A stretch of 64,000 nt of DNA from Streptomyces sp. NBC_00377 (GCF_036075115.1 NZ_CP107958.1:1054001-1118000); one strand, 5' to 3'; counted from the stretch's first letter, positions 33,255 to 41,264 are shown. Program-made: numbers and translations. The notes: a model not told the origin generated them from the sequence alone.

Positions 33255-33554
33255 GTGGCCAAGAAGAAGAGGAAGCTCCCGCTCGTCTACAAGCCCGTCG
33301 GCTTCCTGCTGGGCTGGTCGAGCGGCGCCCTGGCGGGGATCGCGTTCCGTAAGGCATGGAAGGCGATCCGGCACGAGGACAACGCGCCGGACGCGCTGGA
33401 CAGGGACCGCGGCTGGGGCGAGATCCTGCTGGCCGCGGCGGTGCAGGGTGCGATCTTCGCGGCTGCCCGCAGCGTCGCCGACCGCACCGGCGCGAAGGCG
33501 ATCGAACGCTCCACGGGCGTGTGGCCCGCCGAGGACAAGCGCGGCCGCGACTGA
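33255..33554 (+). CDS. DUF4235 small membrane protein
   Basis: A 99-residue protein of the DUF4235 family: a basic start (VAKKKRKLPLVYKPVGFLLG), one hydrophobic segment (GWSSGALAGIAFRKAW), a charged middle and a second hydrophobic segment (EILLAAAVQGAIFAAARS). The family occurs widely in actinobacteria and has no known function. GTG 33255 has AGGAG at 33240-33244, which overlaps the end of the GST-like gene, so the two are co-translated. Confidence 0.85.
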   Translation: MAKKKRKLPLVYKPVGFLLGWSSGALAGIAFRKAWKAIRHEDNAPDALDRDRGWGEILLAAAVQGAIFAAARSVADRTGAKAIERSTGVWPAEDKRGRD

Positions 33555-33638
33555 GCGACCCACGACGGACCGCCGACGGCCGGCCCCCTGATCGGCCGGC
33601 CGCGACGGGGTGGCCCGCCGACCGCGACGACAGTGCTC
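33555..33638. other. Spacer before the tandem repeat array
   Basis: The whole 33555-33904 interval lacks a gene. This first part is followed by the repeat array and then a bidirectional terminator. Long open frames across the array in both directions come from its extreme GC content and 17-base period, not from coding. Confidence 0.5.
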
Positions 33639-33810
33639 GGCCCGGCACGGGCGGCGGCCCGGCACGGGCGGCGGCCGGCACGGGCGGCGGCCCGGCACGG
33701 GCGGCGGCCGGCACGGGCGGCGGCCCGGCACGGGCGGCGGCCCGGCACGGGCGGCGGCCCGGCACGGGCGGCGGCCCGGCACGGGCGGCGGCCCGGCACG
33801 GGCGGCGGCC
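33639..33810. repeat. Tandem array of ten 17-bp units
   Basis: Ten copies of CCCGGCACGGGCGGCGG, two of them (third and fifth) one base shorter. Each unit contains a small hairpin CCCG-GCA-CGGG. The array lies between a rightward gene and a leftward gene, in a 350-base non-coding stretch. Because 17 is not a multiple of 3, every frame stays open through it. Confidence 0.9.
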
Positions 33811-33876
33811 CGGCGGCGCCTCTCGGCGCTTCGCCGGGCCATAGCATGGCTCCTCCGGCCCTCCCGCGTGACAGGT

Positions 33877-33902
33877 CCGGCCCTGCCGCGTGGCAGGGCC
33901 GG
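33877..33902. terminator. Bidirectional terminator
   Basis: Perfect 11-bp stem CCGGCCCTGCC / GGCAGGGCCGG with loop GCGT, two bases from the stop of the leftward VOC gene and downstream of the DUF4235 gene. Confidence 0.8.
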
Positions 33903-33904
33903 CT

Positions 33905-34297
33905 TCAGCCCTGCTTCGGCGCCCTGGAAGGCTCGAGGCGCAGGGTGAAGGAGTGGCCGGACGGGTCGGAGTAGCCGCGCTCCTCGTGGGGGCCGGGGGC
34001 GCCCTTGGTCTCCAGGGGGCGGCCACCCAGGCCCACCACCCTGCGTTCCACCTCGTCGAGGTCGTCGACGAGGAAGTCCAGGTGGGCCTGAAAGGAGTTC
34101 TCGGGGCGGGGCCAGCTCGGCGGCGTGGCGTTCACATCGCGCCGGAAGGCCAGCCGGGTGCCGTCGGCGCCCAGGATCTCCACGCGGTTGGCGGACGCGA
34201 CGATCTCCTCCGCGTCCAGCAGCCCCTTGTAGAACTCGGCGAGCTTCTCGGGCTCGGCACAGTCGAGCACCACGACGCCCGCTTTCACCAATGTCAT
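33905..34297 (-). CDS. VOC-superfamily (glyoxalase-like) protein
   Basis: A 130-residue single-module vicinal-oxygen-chelate protein with the two beta-alpha-beta-beta-beta repeats: VVVLDCAEPEKLAEFYKGLL opens the first and HLDFLVDDLDEVERRVVGLG the second, ending with EERGYSDPSGHSFTLRL. Metal ligands would be the Asp/His near the starts of the strands, but the full set is not evident, so it may be a drug-binding or antibiotic-resistance-type member rather than a metalloenzyme. Function unknown; the family call is secure. Confidence 0.87.
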   Translation of the reverse strand: MTLVKAGVVVLDCAEPEKLAEFYKGLLDAEEIVASANRVEILGADGTRLAFRRDVNATPPSWPRPENSFQAHLDFLVDDLDEVERRVVGLGGRPLETKGAPGPHEERGYSDPSGHSFTLRLEPSRAPKQG

Positions 34298-34505
34298 GTT
34301 GTCGTCTCCTCCGCGAGGTCCGGACCGGGACGGGCGGGTCCCGCCCCCGAACCTTGCGGATACCCCCGTTTCACGCGGCCAGCAGCCGCGTCCCCGCCGC
34401 CTCGACGCCCCTCCCCGCTCCTCGTGACGACCCCTGCCTCTCCCCTCCCCGAACGGAGCGGACGACGCAGGGTGACGGTGTCACCTCGTACCTGCCGAGC
34501 GCCCT

Positions 34506-34552
34506 ACTTCTTGGACAGGTGTCCTGTTACGATGGACACCTGTCCAAGAAGT
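34506..34552 (+). promoter_or_regulatory. 19-bp inverted repeat, double TetR-type operator
   Basis: ACTTCTTGGACAGGTGTCC (34506-34524) is repeated in inverse after nine bases (34534-34552). Each arm contains its own small palindrome, GGACA-GG-TGTCC and GGACA-CC-TGTCC. A TACGAT -10-like hexamer (34529-34534) lies in the centre. Start codon 34564 follows. A TetR gene is second in the operon. Confidence 0.8.
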
Positions 34553-34563
34553 TGAGGGAGACC

Positions 34564-34926
34564 ATGGAAATCCTGGCGAACGTGCTGGTCGGTCTGGTGG
34601 CCGTGCTGCATCTCTACATCCTGGTGATGGAGATGTTCCTGTGGCAGAAGAAGCCGGGGATGTCGTTCCACGGCCTGGACCCGGAGATGGCGAAGCGGAC
34701 CGCCGCGATGGCCGCCAACCAGGGGCTCTACAACGGCTTTCTCGCGGCGGGCCTGGTGTGGGGACTGATCGCGGCCGACCCGACCGGGTTCCGGGCGCAG
34801 GTGTTCTTCCTGTGCTGCGTGATCGTGGCCGGCGTGTACGGCGCGGCCACGGCGAATCGCCGGATCCTGGTCGCGCAGGCCCTGCCCGGCGCGCTCGCCC
34901 TGGCCGCCGTCCTGATCGCGCAGTGA
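34564..34926 (+). CDS. DUF1304 small membrane protein
   Basis: A 120-residue integral membrane protein with four hydrophobic segments, family DUF1304. Typical start EILANVLVGLVAVLHLYILV followed by MEMFLWQ and the conserved cytoplasmic KRTAAMAANQGLYNGFLAAG, and the end GVYGAATANRRILVAQALPG. It is short and complete. The gene starts 12 bases after a large inverted repeat and its stop overlaps a TetR start by four bases, so its expression is under local TetR control. The family often travels with TetR- or MarR-type regulators; its biochemical role is unknown, perhaps in stress or solute tolerance. Confidence 0.9.
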   Translation: MEILANVLVGLVAVLHLYILVMEMFLWQKKPGMSFHGLDPEMAKRTAAMAANQGLYNGFLAAGLVWGLIAADPTGFRAQVFFLCCVIVAGVYGAATANRRILVAQALPGALALAAVLIAQ

Positions 34927-35486
34927 CCCGCGGCGAACCCGAGGACCCGCGGGCGGCCCGCACCCGGGCCAGACTGCGTTCCGCGCTGCTGGAGGAGTGC
35001 GCCGAACGGCCGCTGGAGGAGGTGGGCGTCGCCGCGCTGGTGCGGCGGGCCGGGGTGGGCCGGGCCACCTTCTATGTGCACTACCCCGACCTCGAGGCGC
35101 TCGCGGTGGACGCCTGCGCGGATGTCGTGCGCGAGGCCGTCGAGGCCCTGCACGCCTGGCAGGGGCGGCCCGACCCGGTACGGGCTCCGACCGCGCTGGC
35201 CGGGTTCTTCGGCTCGCTGACGCCGCATGCCGCCCTCTACCGCACCCTGCTGGCGCCGGGCGGCGGCGGACCGCTCGGCCGCGTACTGCACCGGGACCTG
35301 CGCGCCTACAGTCTGCGGGAGCGGGAACGGGCGGGCGCCGCGGACGCTCCCCTGGTCGCCTCGGCCGTCGCCGCGACCTTCGCGGGGGTCCTGGCGGACT
35401 GGCTGCACGGCGATCTCGACGGCACACCCGCCGAGATCGCCGACCAGGTGTGGCAGTTGCTGGTCGCGCTGCACGCCAGCCGCTGA
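34923..35486 (+). CDS. TetR/AcrR-family repressor of the DUF1304 operon
   Basis: A 187-residue TetR-type regulator. The N-terminal helix-turn-helix is ALVRRAGVGRATFYVHYPDLEAL (residues about 38-60, written here by its key parts: VGRATFYVHY is the recognition helix). The C-terminal ligand domain is about 70-185. GTG 34923 overlaps the DUF1304 stop by four bases. The 19-bp inverted repeat before the operon is the probable binding site, making it an autorepressor; inducer unknown. Confidence 0.9.
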   Translation: MTRGEPEDPRAARTRARLRSALLEECAERPLEEVGVAALVRRAGVGRATFYVHYPDLEALAVDACADVVREAVEALHAWQGRPDPVRAPTALAGFFGSLTPHAALYRTLLAPGGGGPLGRVLHRDLRAYSLRERERAGAADAPLVASAVAATFAGVLADWLHGDLDGTPAEIADQVWQLLVALHASR

Positions 35487-35550
35487 CCGCGCCCACCGCC
35501 CGCACCTGCGCAGCGGTGCGCGACGATCAGCGGGCAGCGGCAGGCGCCCC

Positions 35551-36507
35551 TCAGCGGGCCGCCTGGAACGTCCTGCGGTACGCCTGCGGCGAGACCCCGA
35601 CGGCCGCGTGCAGGTGCTGGCGCAGCGATGCGCCGGTGGCGAAGCCCACCCGGCCGGCGATCCGGTCGACGGAGAGGTCACTGACCTCCAGCAGGTGGCG
35701 GGCGTGCACGACGCGCTGCTGGATCAGCCAGCGGCCGGGGCTGAGGCCCACCTCGTCGTGGAAGCGGCGGGCGAAGGTGCGCGGGCTCATCCGGGCGTGC
35801 GCGGCGAGGTCGGCGAGGGCGAGGGGGGCGTCGAGGCGCTCCAGGGCCCACGCGCGGGTGGCCGCCGTGCTCGCCGCACCGGACTCGGGGACGGGCTGTT
35901 CGATGTACTGGGCCTGGCCGCCGTCGCGGAACGGCGGGACGACACAGCGGCGGGCCACCTTGTTGGCGAGTTCGCTGCCGTGGTCCTTGCGGACGAGGTG
36001 CAGACAGATGTCGACGCCGGACGCGGCGCCCGCCGAGGTCAGTACACGGCCGTCGTCCACGAAGAGGACGTCCGGGTCCAGGTCCACCTGGGGGTGCATG
36101 CGGCGGAACAGGTCGGCGACGCGCCAGTGGGTGGTGGCCCGGCGGCCGTCGAGGAGGCCGGCCGCGGCCAGGACGAACGCGGCGGTGCAGATGGAGACGA
36201 CGCGCGCGTCGGGGCGGATCAGGGCGAGCGCCCCGGCGACCCCGTCCGGCAGTTCGGCGGTGACCCGCTCGGGCGCCACGGGGGCGATGACGACCGTGTC
36301 GGCGGTGGCCAGCACCTCCGGGCCGTGCCGCACGCCGATCGTGTAGTCGGCGTTGGTGTGCACAGGACGGCCGTCGACCGTGCAGGTCAAGGTCTCGTAG
36401 TGGCCGTCGGCCGCCCCGAAGATGCGGCTGGGGATGCCGAGTTCGAACGGGTAGACGCCGTCGAGGGCGAGGACGACCACACGGTGCGTACGCTGCTCTG
36501 CCTGCAT
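35551..36507 (-). CDS. GlxA-family transcriptional regulator (DJ-1/PfpI plus AraC)
   Basis: A 318-residue regulator. The N-terminal half is a DJ-1/PfpI-like sensor (VVVLALDGVYPFELGIPSRI, then RVVSICTAAFVLAAAGLLDG with the elbow Cys in SICTAAF, and TTHWRVADLF); the C-terminal half (about 220-318) is an AraC DNA-binding domain with two helix-turn-helix units, LADLAAHARMSPRTFARRF and SVDRIAGRVGFATGASLRQH. It faces the NADP-dependent oxidoreductase gene across 71 bases that hold ATCTT/AAGAT half-sites, so it likely controls that gene and itself. Ligand unknown. Confidence 0.92.
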   Translation of the reverse strand: MQAEQRTHRVVVLALDGVYPFELGIPSRIFGAADGHYETLTCTVDGRPVHTNADYTIGVRHGPEVLATADTVVIAPVAPERVTAELPDGVAGALALIRPDARVVSICTAAFVLAAAGLLDGRRATTHWRVADLFRRMHPQVDLDPDVLFVDDGRVLTSAGAASGVDICLHLVRKDHGSELANKVARRCVVPPFRDGGQAQYIEQPVPESGAASTAATRAWALERLDAPLALADLAAHARMSPRTFARRFHDEVGLSPGRWLIQQRVVHARHLLEVSDLSVDRIAGRVGFATGASLRQHLHAAVGVSPQAYRRTFQAAR

Positions 36508-36513
36508 GGCACG

Positions 36514-36537
36514 ATCTTATCGAAGATTGGCAATCTT
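36514..36537. promoter_or_regulatory. Three ATCTT/AAGAT half-sites between divergent genes
   Basis: ATCTT-atcg-AAGAT (36514-36527) and AAGATT-GGC-AATCTT (36523-36537) share the middle half-site. They lie 7 bases upstream of the regulator start and 42 before the oxidoreductase start: probable shared operator. Confidence 0.6.
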
Positions 36538-36578
36538 GCCATTTTCCGCGGGGGTGCGGCCCGGCAGGCTGGTTCACC

Positions 36579-37529
36579 ATGAGGACTGAGAACACCATGC
36601 GCGTCATCGGCCAGGACACCCTCGGCGGCCCCGAGGTATTGAAGGAAGTGGAGGTGGAGCGGCCCGCGCCGCGTCCGAACGAGGTACTGGTCCGGGTGCG
36701 CGCCGCCGGCGTCAACCCGACCGACTGGAAGCACCGCGCCACGGGCGGATTCCTGGGCGAGCCGCCCTTCGTCCTGGGCTGGGACGTCTCCGGGACCGTC
36801 GAGGCGGTCGGTGTCGGCGTCGCCGTCTTCGCGCCGGGTGACGAGGTCTTCGGCATGCTGCCCTACCCCTTCGGCCACGGCTCGCACGCCGAGTACGTCA
36901 TCGCTCCGGTCCGCGCCCTGTGGCACAAGCCGGCCGGGATCGACCATGTCCAGGCGGGCGCCCTGCCGCTGGTCTCGCTGACCGCCTGGCAGGCGCTGGT
37001 GGAGACCGCGGGTCTCGAGGCGGGGCAGCGGGTCCTGATCCACGCGGCCGCGGGGGGCGTGGGCCATGTCGCCGTGCAGATCGCCAAGGCGCGCGGCGCG
37101 TATGTGATCGGCACGGCGAGCGCGGGCAAGCACGACTTCCTGCGCGAGCTCGGCGCCGACGAGGCGATCGACTACCGGGAGAGCGACTTCACCGAGGTCG
37201 TGAAGGACGTCGACGTGGTCCTGGACACGCTGGGCGGGGACACCTCGGTGCGGTCCCTGCGCGTGCTGCGGCCGGGCGGGACCGTGGTGTCGATCCTGCC
37301 GGTGGGGTCGGACGAGTTCGGCCGGGAGGCGGAGCGGCTCGGCGTCCGGGCGGTGCGGATGCTCGTGGACGCCGACAGGGCGGGGATGCGGGCGATCGCC
37401 GAGCTGGTCGAGGCCGGAAAGCTGCGCCCCACGATCGCGGGGACGTTCCCGCTGGCCGATGCCGCCGAGGCCCACAGGCTCGGCGACACCGGCCGGACCA
37501 GCGGGAAGCTGGTCCTGACGGTCGGCTGA
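36579..37529 (+). CDS. NADP-dependent MDR oxidoreductase (quinone-oxidoreductase-like)
   Basis: A 316-residue medium-chain dehydrogenase/reductase without zinc. N-terminal GroES-like domain (VLVRVRAAGVNPTDWKHRAT, LGWDVSGTVEAVGVGV), nucleotide-binding motif AAAGGVGHVAVQIAKARGAY, and C-terminal FPLADAAEAHRLGDTGRTSG. The zinc ligands of alcohol dehydrogenases are missing, which points to NADPH:quinone reductase or enone reductase activity. ATG 36579 is used; an ATG at 36597 is close behind. Divergent from the GlxA-type regulator, which probably controls it. Confidence 0.9.
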   Translation: MRTENTMRVIGQDTLGGPEVLKEVEVERPAPRPNEVLVRVRAAGVNPTDWKHRATGGFLGEPPFVLGWDVSGTVEAVGVGVAVFAPGDEVFGMLPYPFGHGSHAEYVIAPVRALWHKPAGIDHVQAGALPLVSLTAWQALVETAGLEAGQRVLIHAAAGGVGHVAVQIAKARGAYVIGTASAGKHDFLRELGADEAIDYRESDFTEVVKDVDVVLDTLGGDTSVRSLRVLRPGGTVVSILPVGSDEFGREAERLGVRAVRMLVDADRAGMRAIAELVEAGKLRPTIAGTFPLADAAEAHRLGDTGRTSGKLVLTVG

Positions 37530-37535
37530 CGGACG

Positions 37536-38642
37536 TCAGAAGGTGAGCACGGGCTTGATGGTCTTGCCCGCGGTCATGTCCCGCACCGCCTGGTCGATGT
37601 CGGCGAACGGATAGGTGCCGATCAGGCGGTCCAGCGGGAGCCGCCCCGCCTTGACGAGCTCGACCAGGGCCGGGATGAAGGTCTGCGTCTCGCTGTCGCC
37701 GAGGGTGAGGCCGACGACCTGCTTGCCGCCCAGCAGCCCGTTGACGTCCAGGGCGACCTCGCTGCCGAAGGGCGGTGCGCCCACGACGACGAGGGTGCCG
37801 CGGGCGGCGAGCGCGTCGACGCCCTGGCGCAGGACGGCCGTGCTGCCCGTGGTCTCCACGATGCCGTCGGCGCCCTGTCCGCCGGTGATCTGCGCGACGG
37901 CCTCGCCCAGCGCGCTCTGGCCGGCGTCGACGGTGTGCGTGGCGCCCAGCTCCTTGGCCAGGGCGAGGCGTTCGGCGACCCGGTCGACCGCGATGATCGT
38001 GGTGGCCGGGGAGAGGGCGGCCGCCATGACCGCCGACAGGCCGACGGCTCCCGCGCCGAGGACGACGATCGCGGCGCCGGCCACCGGCTTCAGCACGTTC
38101 CAGACGGCGCCGACACCGGTCTGGACGCCACAGCCCAGCGGGGCGATCGACTCCAGCGGTACGTCCGGGTCGACCTTGACGAGGCTGCGCTCGTCGACCA
38201 GTGCCCGTTCGGCGAAGGAGGACTGGCCGAAGAAGTGGCCGCCGAGGGGCTCGCCGTCCCGGCTGATGGTGCTGGTGCCGTCTGCGCGGCGGCCGCCGAT
38301 GAGGTTCATCGGGAGCCAGGTGGCGCAGTAGGCCGGGTGGCCGCCGTGGCAGTTGCGGCAGTCGCCGCAGGAGGTGAAGGACAGCACGACGTGGTCGCCG
38401 GGGGCCACGCCGGTGACGGCGGACCCGACCGACTCCACGACGCCCGCACCCTCGTGGCCGAGGACTCCGGGCAGCGGGAAGGGCAGTCCGCCGCTCGCCA
38501 CACCCAGGTCGGTGTGGCACAGTCCGGCCGCCACCAGCCGGACCACCGCCTCGTGCGGGGCGGGGTCGTCGAGGACGACCTCGGACAGGGTGAAGGGGGC
38601 TCCGCCGGACTCGACGACGGCGGCGCGGGTGGTGATGGGCAT
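37536..38642 (-). CDS. Zinc-dependent alcohol dehydrogenase (aryl-alcohol type)
   Basis: A 368-residue NAD-dependent dehydrogenase. Catalytic zinc ligands are Cys in AAGLCHTDLGV and His in LGHEGAGVVESVGS plus a third in LGCGVQTG; structural zinc ligands are the four Cys of CGDCRNCHGGHPAYC; the dinucleotide motif is VLGAGAVGLSAV. The closest known group is class-III-like benzyl or aryl alcohol dehydrogenases, which oxidise alcohols to aldehydes. It lies 25 bases after an aldehyde dehydrogenase gene on the same strand, so the pair would turn an alcohol to an acid via the aldehyde. The operon is faced by a MarR gene with two operator boxes between. Confidence 0.92.
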   Translation of the reverse strand: MPITTRAAVVESGGAPFTLSEVVLDDPAPHEAVVRLVAAGLCHTDLGVASGGLPFPLPGVLGHEGAGVVESVGSAVTGVAPGDHVVLSFTSCGDCRNCHGGHPAYCATWLPMNLIGGRRADGTSTISRDGEPLGGHFFGQSSFAERALVDERSLVKVDPDVPLESIAPLGCGVQTGVGAVWNVLKPVAGAAIVVLGAGAVGLSAVMAAALSPATTIIAVDRVAERLALAKELGATHTVDAGQSALGEAVAQITGGQGADGIVETTGSTAVLRQGVDALAARGTLVVVGAPPFGSEVALDVNGLLGGKQVVGLTLGDSETQTFIPALVELVKAGRLPLDRLIGTYPFADIDQAVRDMTAGKTIKPVLTF

Positions 38643-38667
38643 CGTTCGAACTCCCGGGATGCGGCGC

Positions 38668-40122
38668 TCAGTCGAGCGAGACGACGACGGACTTGACCTT
38701 GGTGTACGAGTGGAGCGCCTCGGGGCCGTACTCGCGGCCGAAGCCGGAGTCCTTGACGCCGCCGAAGGGGACGGCCGGGTCGAGCATCGCCCAGTCGTTG
38801 ACCCAGACGATGCCTGCCTGGAGGCGGTCGGCGACGCGGTGCGCGCGGGCCAGGTTGCCCGTCTGCACGCCCGAAGCCAGGCCGTACGGCGTCGAGTTGG
38901 CGAGCGCGACGGCCTCGTCCTCGTCGTCGAAGGGCTGGACCGTGAGGACGGGTCCGAAGATCTCCTCCTGCACGACGCGTGAGTCGTTCGCGAGGTCGGC
39001 GATCACGGTGGGCTTGTAGTAGTAGCCGCCGTCGAGGTCGAGGCGCTCGCCGCCGCAGACGATGCGGGCGCCCTCCTTGCGGGCCAGTTCGACGTACTCC
39101 TCGACCTTGCGCAGGTGCTTCTCCCCCGCCATCGGGCCGACGACGGTCTCCGGCTGCCGGGGGTCGCCGACCGGCACGCCGGGGACGGCCTCGGCGAGGA
39201 TGCTCAGCAGGGTGCTGTAGACCGGGCGGGCCACCAGCAGACGCGGGCCGCCCATGCAGAACTGGCCGGTGTTGAAGACGAAGCCCTTGATGACCGCGCC
39301 GACGGCCTTCTCCAGGTCGGCGTCCTCGAAGACGAGGTGCGCGGCGTTCCCGCCGAGTTCCATGGTGACCGGCTTGAGGTTCTCGCCGGCGATGCTCGCG
39401 GCGTGCCGGCCGATCGCGGTGGAGCCGGTGAAGGCGATCTTGTCGACGCCGGGGTGCCGCAGCAGCGCCTCGCCCGCGACCGGACCGGCGCCGGTGACGA
39501 CGTTGACCACGCCGTCGGGGACACCGGCCCGCTGGAACAGCCCGGCCATGTACAGCGCGCTGAGCGGGGTCTCGTCGGCGGGCTTGTGGACGACCGTGTT
39601 GCCGGCCGCGAGGGCCGGGGCGATCTTCGAGCCGGCCAGGATCAGCGGGAAGTTGAACGGGGTGATCGCGGCTACCACGCCGACCGGGCCCCGCTTGGTG
39701 TAGGCGAGGGCGTTCATCGGGGTGTCGCGGTTCGCGCCGTCCAGGGAGAAGGCCAGGGAGGCGAAGTACTCGTAGTCGTTGGCCGCGTTCGTGACGTCGA
39801 CCGCGTGGGCCAGCGTGATCGGCTTGCCGACGTCCAGGCTTTCCAGCCGGGCGATCTCGTCGGCCTCCGCGCGGATCAGCTCCGCCACCCGGAGCAGGAC
39901 GCGGCCGCGCTCCCGGCCGCTGAGTGCGGACCAGTGCCCGGCGTCGAAGGCCGCACGCGCGGCCCGTACGGCGGCGTCGACGTCGGCGGCGCCCGCCTCC
40001 GCGACGGTGGTGACGACCGCGCCCCGGGACGGATCGACCACCTCGGTCCGCGCTCCGTCCGCGGCCTCGCGCCACTGTCCCCCGATGAACAGTCGACCGG
40101 GGTCGATCTCGAAGGTGGTCAT
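38668..40122 (-). CDS. NAD(P)-dependent aldehyde dehydrogenase
   Basis: A 484-residue ALDH-superfamily enzyme oxidising an aldehyde to the acid. Catalytic Cys in VFNTGQFCMGGPRLLV (about residue 290), general-base Glu in TMELGGNAAHLVFED, the oxyanion Asn in TPFNFPLIL and the cofactor region VVHKPADETPLSALY. The ATG at 40122 is chosen because GAGGAG lies five to six bases before it, although two GTG codons precede. It is first in an operon with the zinc alcohol dehydrogenase. The presence of a His-free cofactor region does not decide NAD over NADP. Substrate probably an aromatic or short aldehyde; induced through MarR. Confidence 0.92.
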   Translation of the reverse strand: MTTFEIDPGRLFIGGQWREAADGARTEVVDPSRGAVVTTVAEAGAADVDAAVRAARAAFDAGHWSALSGRERGRVLLRVAELIRAEADEIARLESLDVGKPITLAHAVDVTNAANDYEYFASLAFSLDGANRDTPMNALAYTKRGPVGVVAAITPFNFPLILAGSKIAPALAAGNTVVHKPADETPLSALYMAGLFQRAGVPDGVVNVVTGAGPVAGEALLRHPGVDKIAFTGSTAIGRHAASIAGENLKPVTMELGGNAAHLVFEDADLEKAVGAVIKGFVFNTGQFCMGGPRLLVARPVYSTLLSILAEAVPGVPVGDPRQPETVVGPMAGEKHLRKVEEYVELARKEGARIVCGGERLDLDGGYYYKPTVIADLANDSRVVQEEIFGPVLTVQPFDDEDEAVALANSTPYGLASGVQTGNLARAHRVADRLQAGIVWVNDWAMLDPAVPFGGVKDSGFGREYGPEALHSYTKVKSVVVSLD

Positions 40123-40157
40123 CACCACTCCTCAGCATCGTCGCCAAGATTTCAACA

Positions 40158-40206
40158 AACAGGATTCCTGTTGGTCCGCAGTCTCATTACAGACAGGTTT
40201 CCTGTC
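40158..40206. promoter_or_regulatory. Two MarR operator boxes, ACAGG-N3-CCTGT
   Basis: AACAGGA-T-TCCTGTT (40158-40172) and GACAGG-TTT-CCTGTC (40192-40206) share the core ACAGG-N3-CCTGT, with centres 34 bases apart. They lie between the divergent dehydrogenase operon and marR gene, the second ending 20 bases before the marR start. Confidence 0.82.
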
Positions 40207-40226
40207 AATGGTCTACGCTCGGACTC

Positions 40227-40691
40227 ATGGCCGGCACCCAGACAACCAAGGCAGCGTCCGCACCTCAGCCCCTCAAGGCACCGCCGTCCCTGCTCTACAT
40301 GGTGAAGCAGGTGGAGCTGGTCGTGCGATCCCATCTGGACGAGCTGGTCAAGCCGTCGGGGATCACCGCCCTCCAGTACACCGCGCTCACCGTGCTGGAG
40401 CGGCACGACGGCCTGTCGGCCGCCCAGCTGGCCCGGGACTCCTTCGTGACCGCCCAGTCCATCGCCGACCTGGTGCGCTCCCTGGAGGGACGCGGCCTCA
40501 TCCGCCGCGAGCGCAATCCCCGCAACCGGCGCGAGCTCCTGATCATGCTCACCGAGGAGGGGCGCGAGCTGCTCGACCGGCATGCCGGACCGGTGCGGGA
40601 GCTGGAGGAACGCATGGTGCGCGAGCTCACCGCGCACCAGACGGAGCAGTTGCGCACATCCCTCTCCAAGGCGTGGCACGCGCTCTCCTGA
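40227..40691 (+). CDS. MarR-family regulator
   Basis: A 154-residue winged-helix dimer of the MarR family. Helix-turn-helix: LSAAQLARDSFVTAQSIADL (about 69-88), wing RGLIRRERNPRNRRELLIML (about 94-113), flanked by dimer helices at both ends. It faces the aldehyde/alcohol dehydrogenase operon and the two ACAGG-N3-CCTGT boxes in between are its probable sites, so it would repress both units until a small aromatic ligand binds. ATG 40227 lies 20 bases after the second box. Confidence 0.92.
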   Translation: MAGTQTTKAASAPQPLKAPPSLLYMVKQVELVVRSHLDELVKPSGITALQYTALTVLERHDGLSAAQLARDSFVTAQSIADLVRSLEGRGLIRRERNPRNRRELLIMLTEEGRELLDRHAGPVRELEERMVRELTAHQTEQLRTSLSKAWHALS

Positions 40692-40760
40692 GCGCCCGGC
40701 GCACCCCTTCGCTCACGACGCGAAAAAACTCCGGCAGATTGGTTGTAATTTCGAAGACAT

Positions 40761-41264
40761 ATGTCAATCGAACATGCTGGAATTCACTCCATCGGGGGTA
40801 ACTTTGCGGGGCGGGGAACTGCTGTCTGCTCCCCGGCCGTTGGAGGCTCCCGACCGGTGGAGCGGGTTGGAGGCGATGTCGTCGTGCTGGAGGAACCCGC
40901 GGCGGACACCCTGCATCTACGCGTCCGCGAGGACCGGGGGTACACGGTGCTGGAGTTCCGGGGCGAGATCGACATCGTCGCGGCGACCGAGATCGTCCCG
41001 CACCTCGACGACGCCACGGGCGGCCCCGCCCCGCGGATCGTGATCGACCTGACCGGGATCGACTTCTTCGACTGCTCCGGGCTGCGCCTGCTGTACCGGG
41101 CGCGCAGCCGCGTCCTCGACCACGGCGGGCATCTGCACCTCGTCTGCACCCACCGGCTCACCCTGCGGATCCTGCGGGCCACCGGGCTGTACCGGCTCCT
41201 GCCGCCCGCCGCGACGCTGGACGCGGCCCTGGACCAACCGGAAGCCGCCTCCGGCACGTTATGA
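40761..41264 (+). CDS. STAS-domain protein (anti-sigma-factor antagonist)
   Basis: A protein of up to 167 residues whose last 115 form a STAS domain of the SpoIIAA/RsbV type: YTVLEFRGEIDIVAATEIVP, IVIDLTGIDFFDCSGLRLLY, with Ser in DCSGL the likely phosphorylation site. When unphosphorylated such proteins bind an anti-sigma factor and free the sigma factor. The N-terminal 45 residues have no clear structure; internal GTG starts around 40857-40884 (GGAGG at 40869-40873) may be the real start, giving a protein of about 125 residues. No anti-sigma or sigma gene is next to it. The PP2C protein at 20866 could act on it, but this is not shown by position. Confidence 0.85.
   Translation: MSIEHAGIHSIGGNFAGRGTAVCSPAVGGSRPVERVGGDVVVLEEPAADTLHLRVREDRGYTVLEFRGEIDIVAATEIVPHLDDATGGPAPRIVIDLTGIDFFDCSGLRLLYRARSRVLDHGGHLHLVCTHRLTLRILRATGLYRLLPPAATLDAALDQPEAASGTL

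Noticed and set aside
33560..33975. Long open frames on both strands across the tandem repeat
   Set aside because: They come from a 17-base GC-rich repeat with no stop codon; the encoded peptides are low-complexity Arg/Gly/Ala/Pro strings and no start has a good ribosome binding site.
40201..40226. tRNA or small RNA near the marR promoter
   Set aside because: Only the operator palindromes explain the pattern; no cloverleaf can be drawn.
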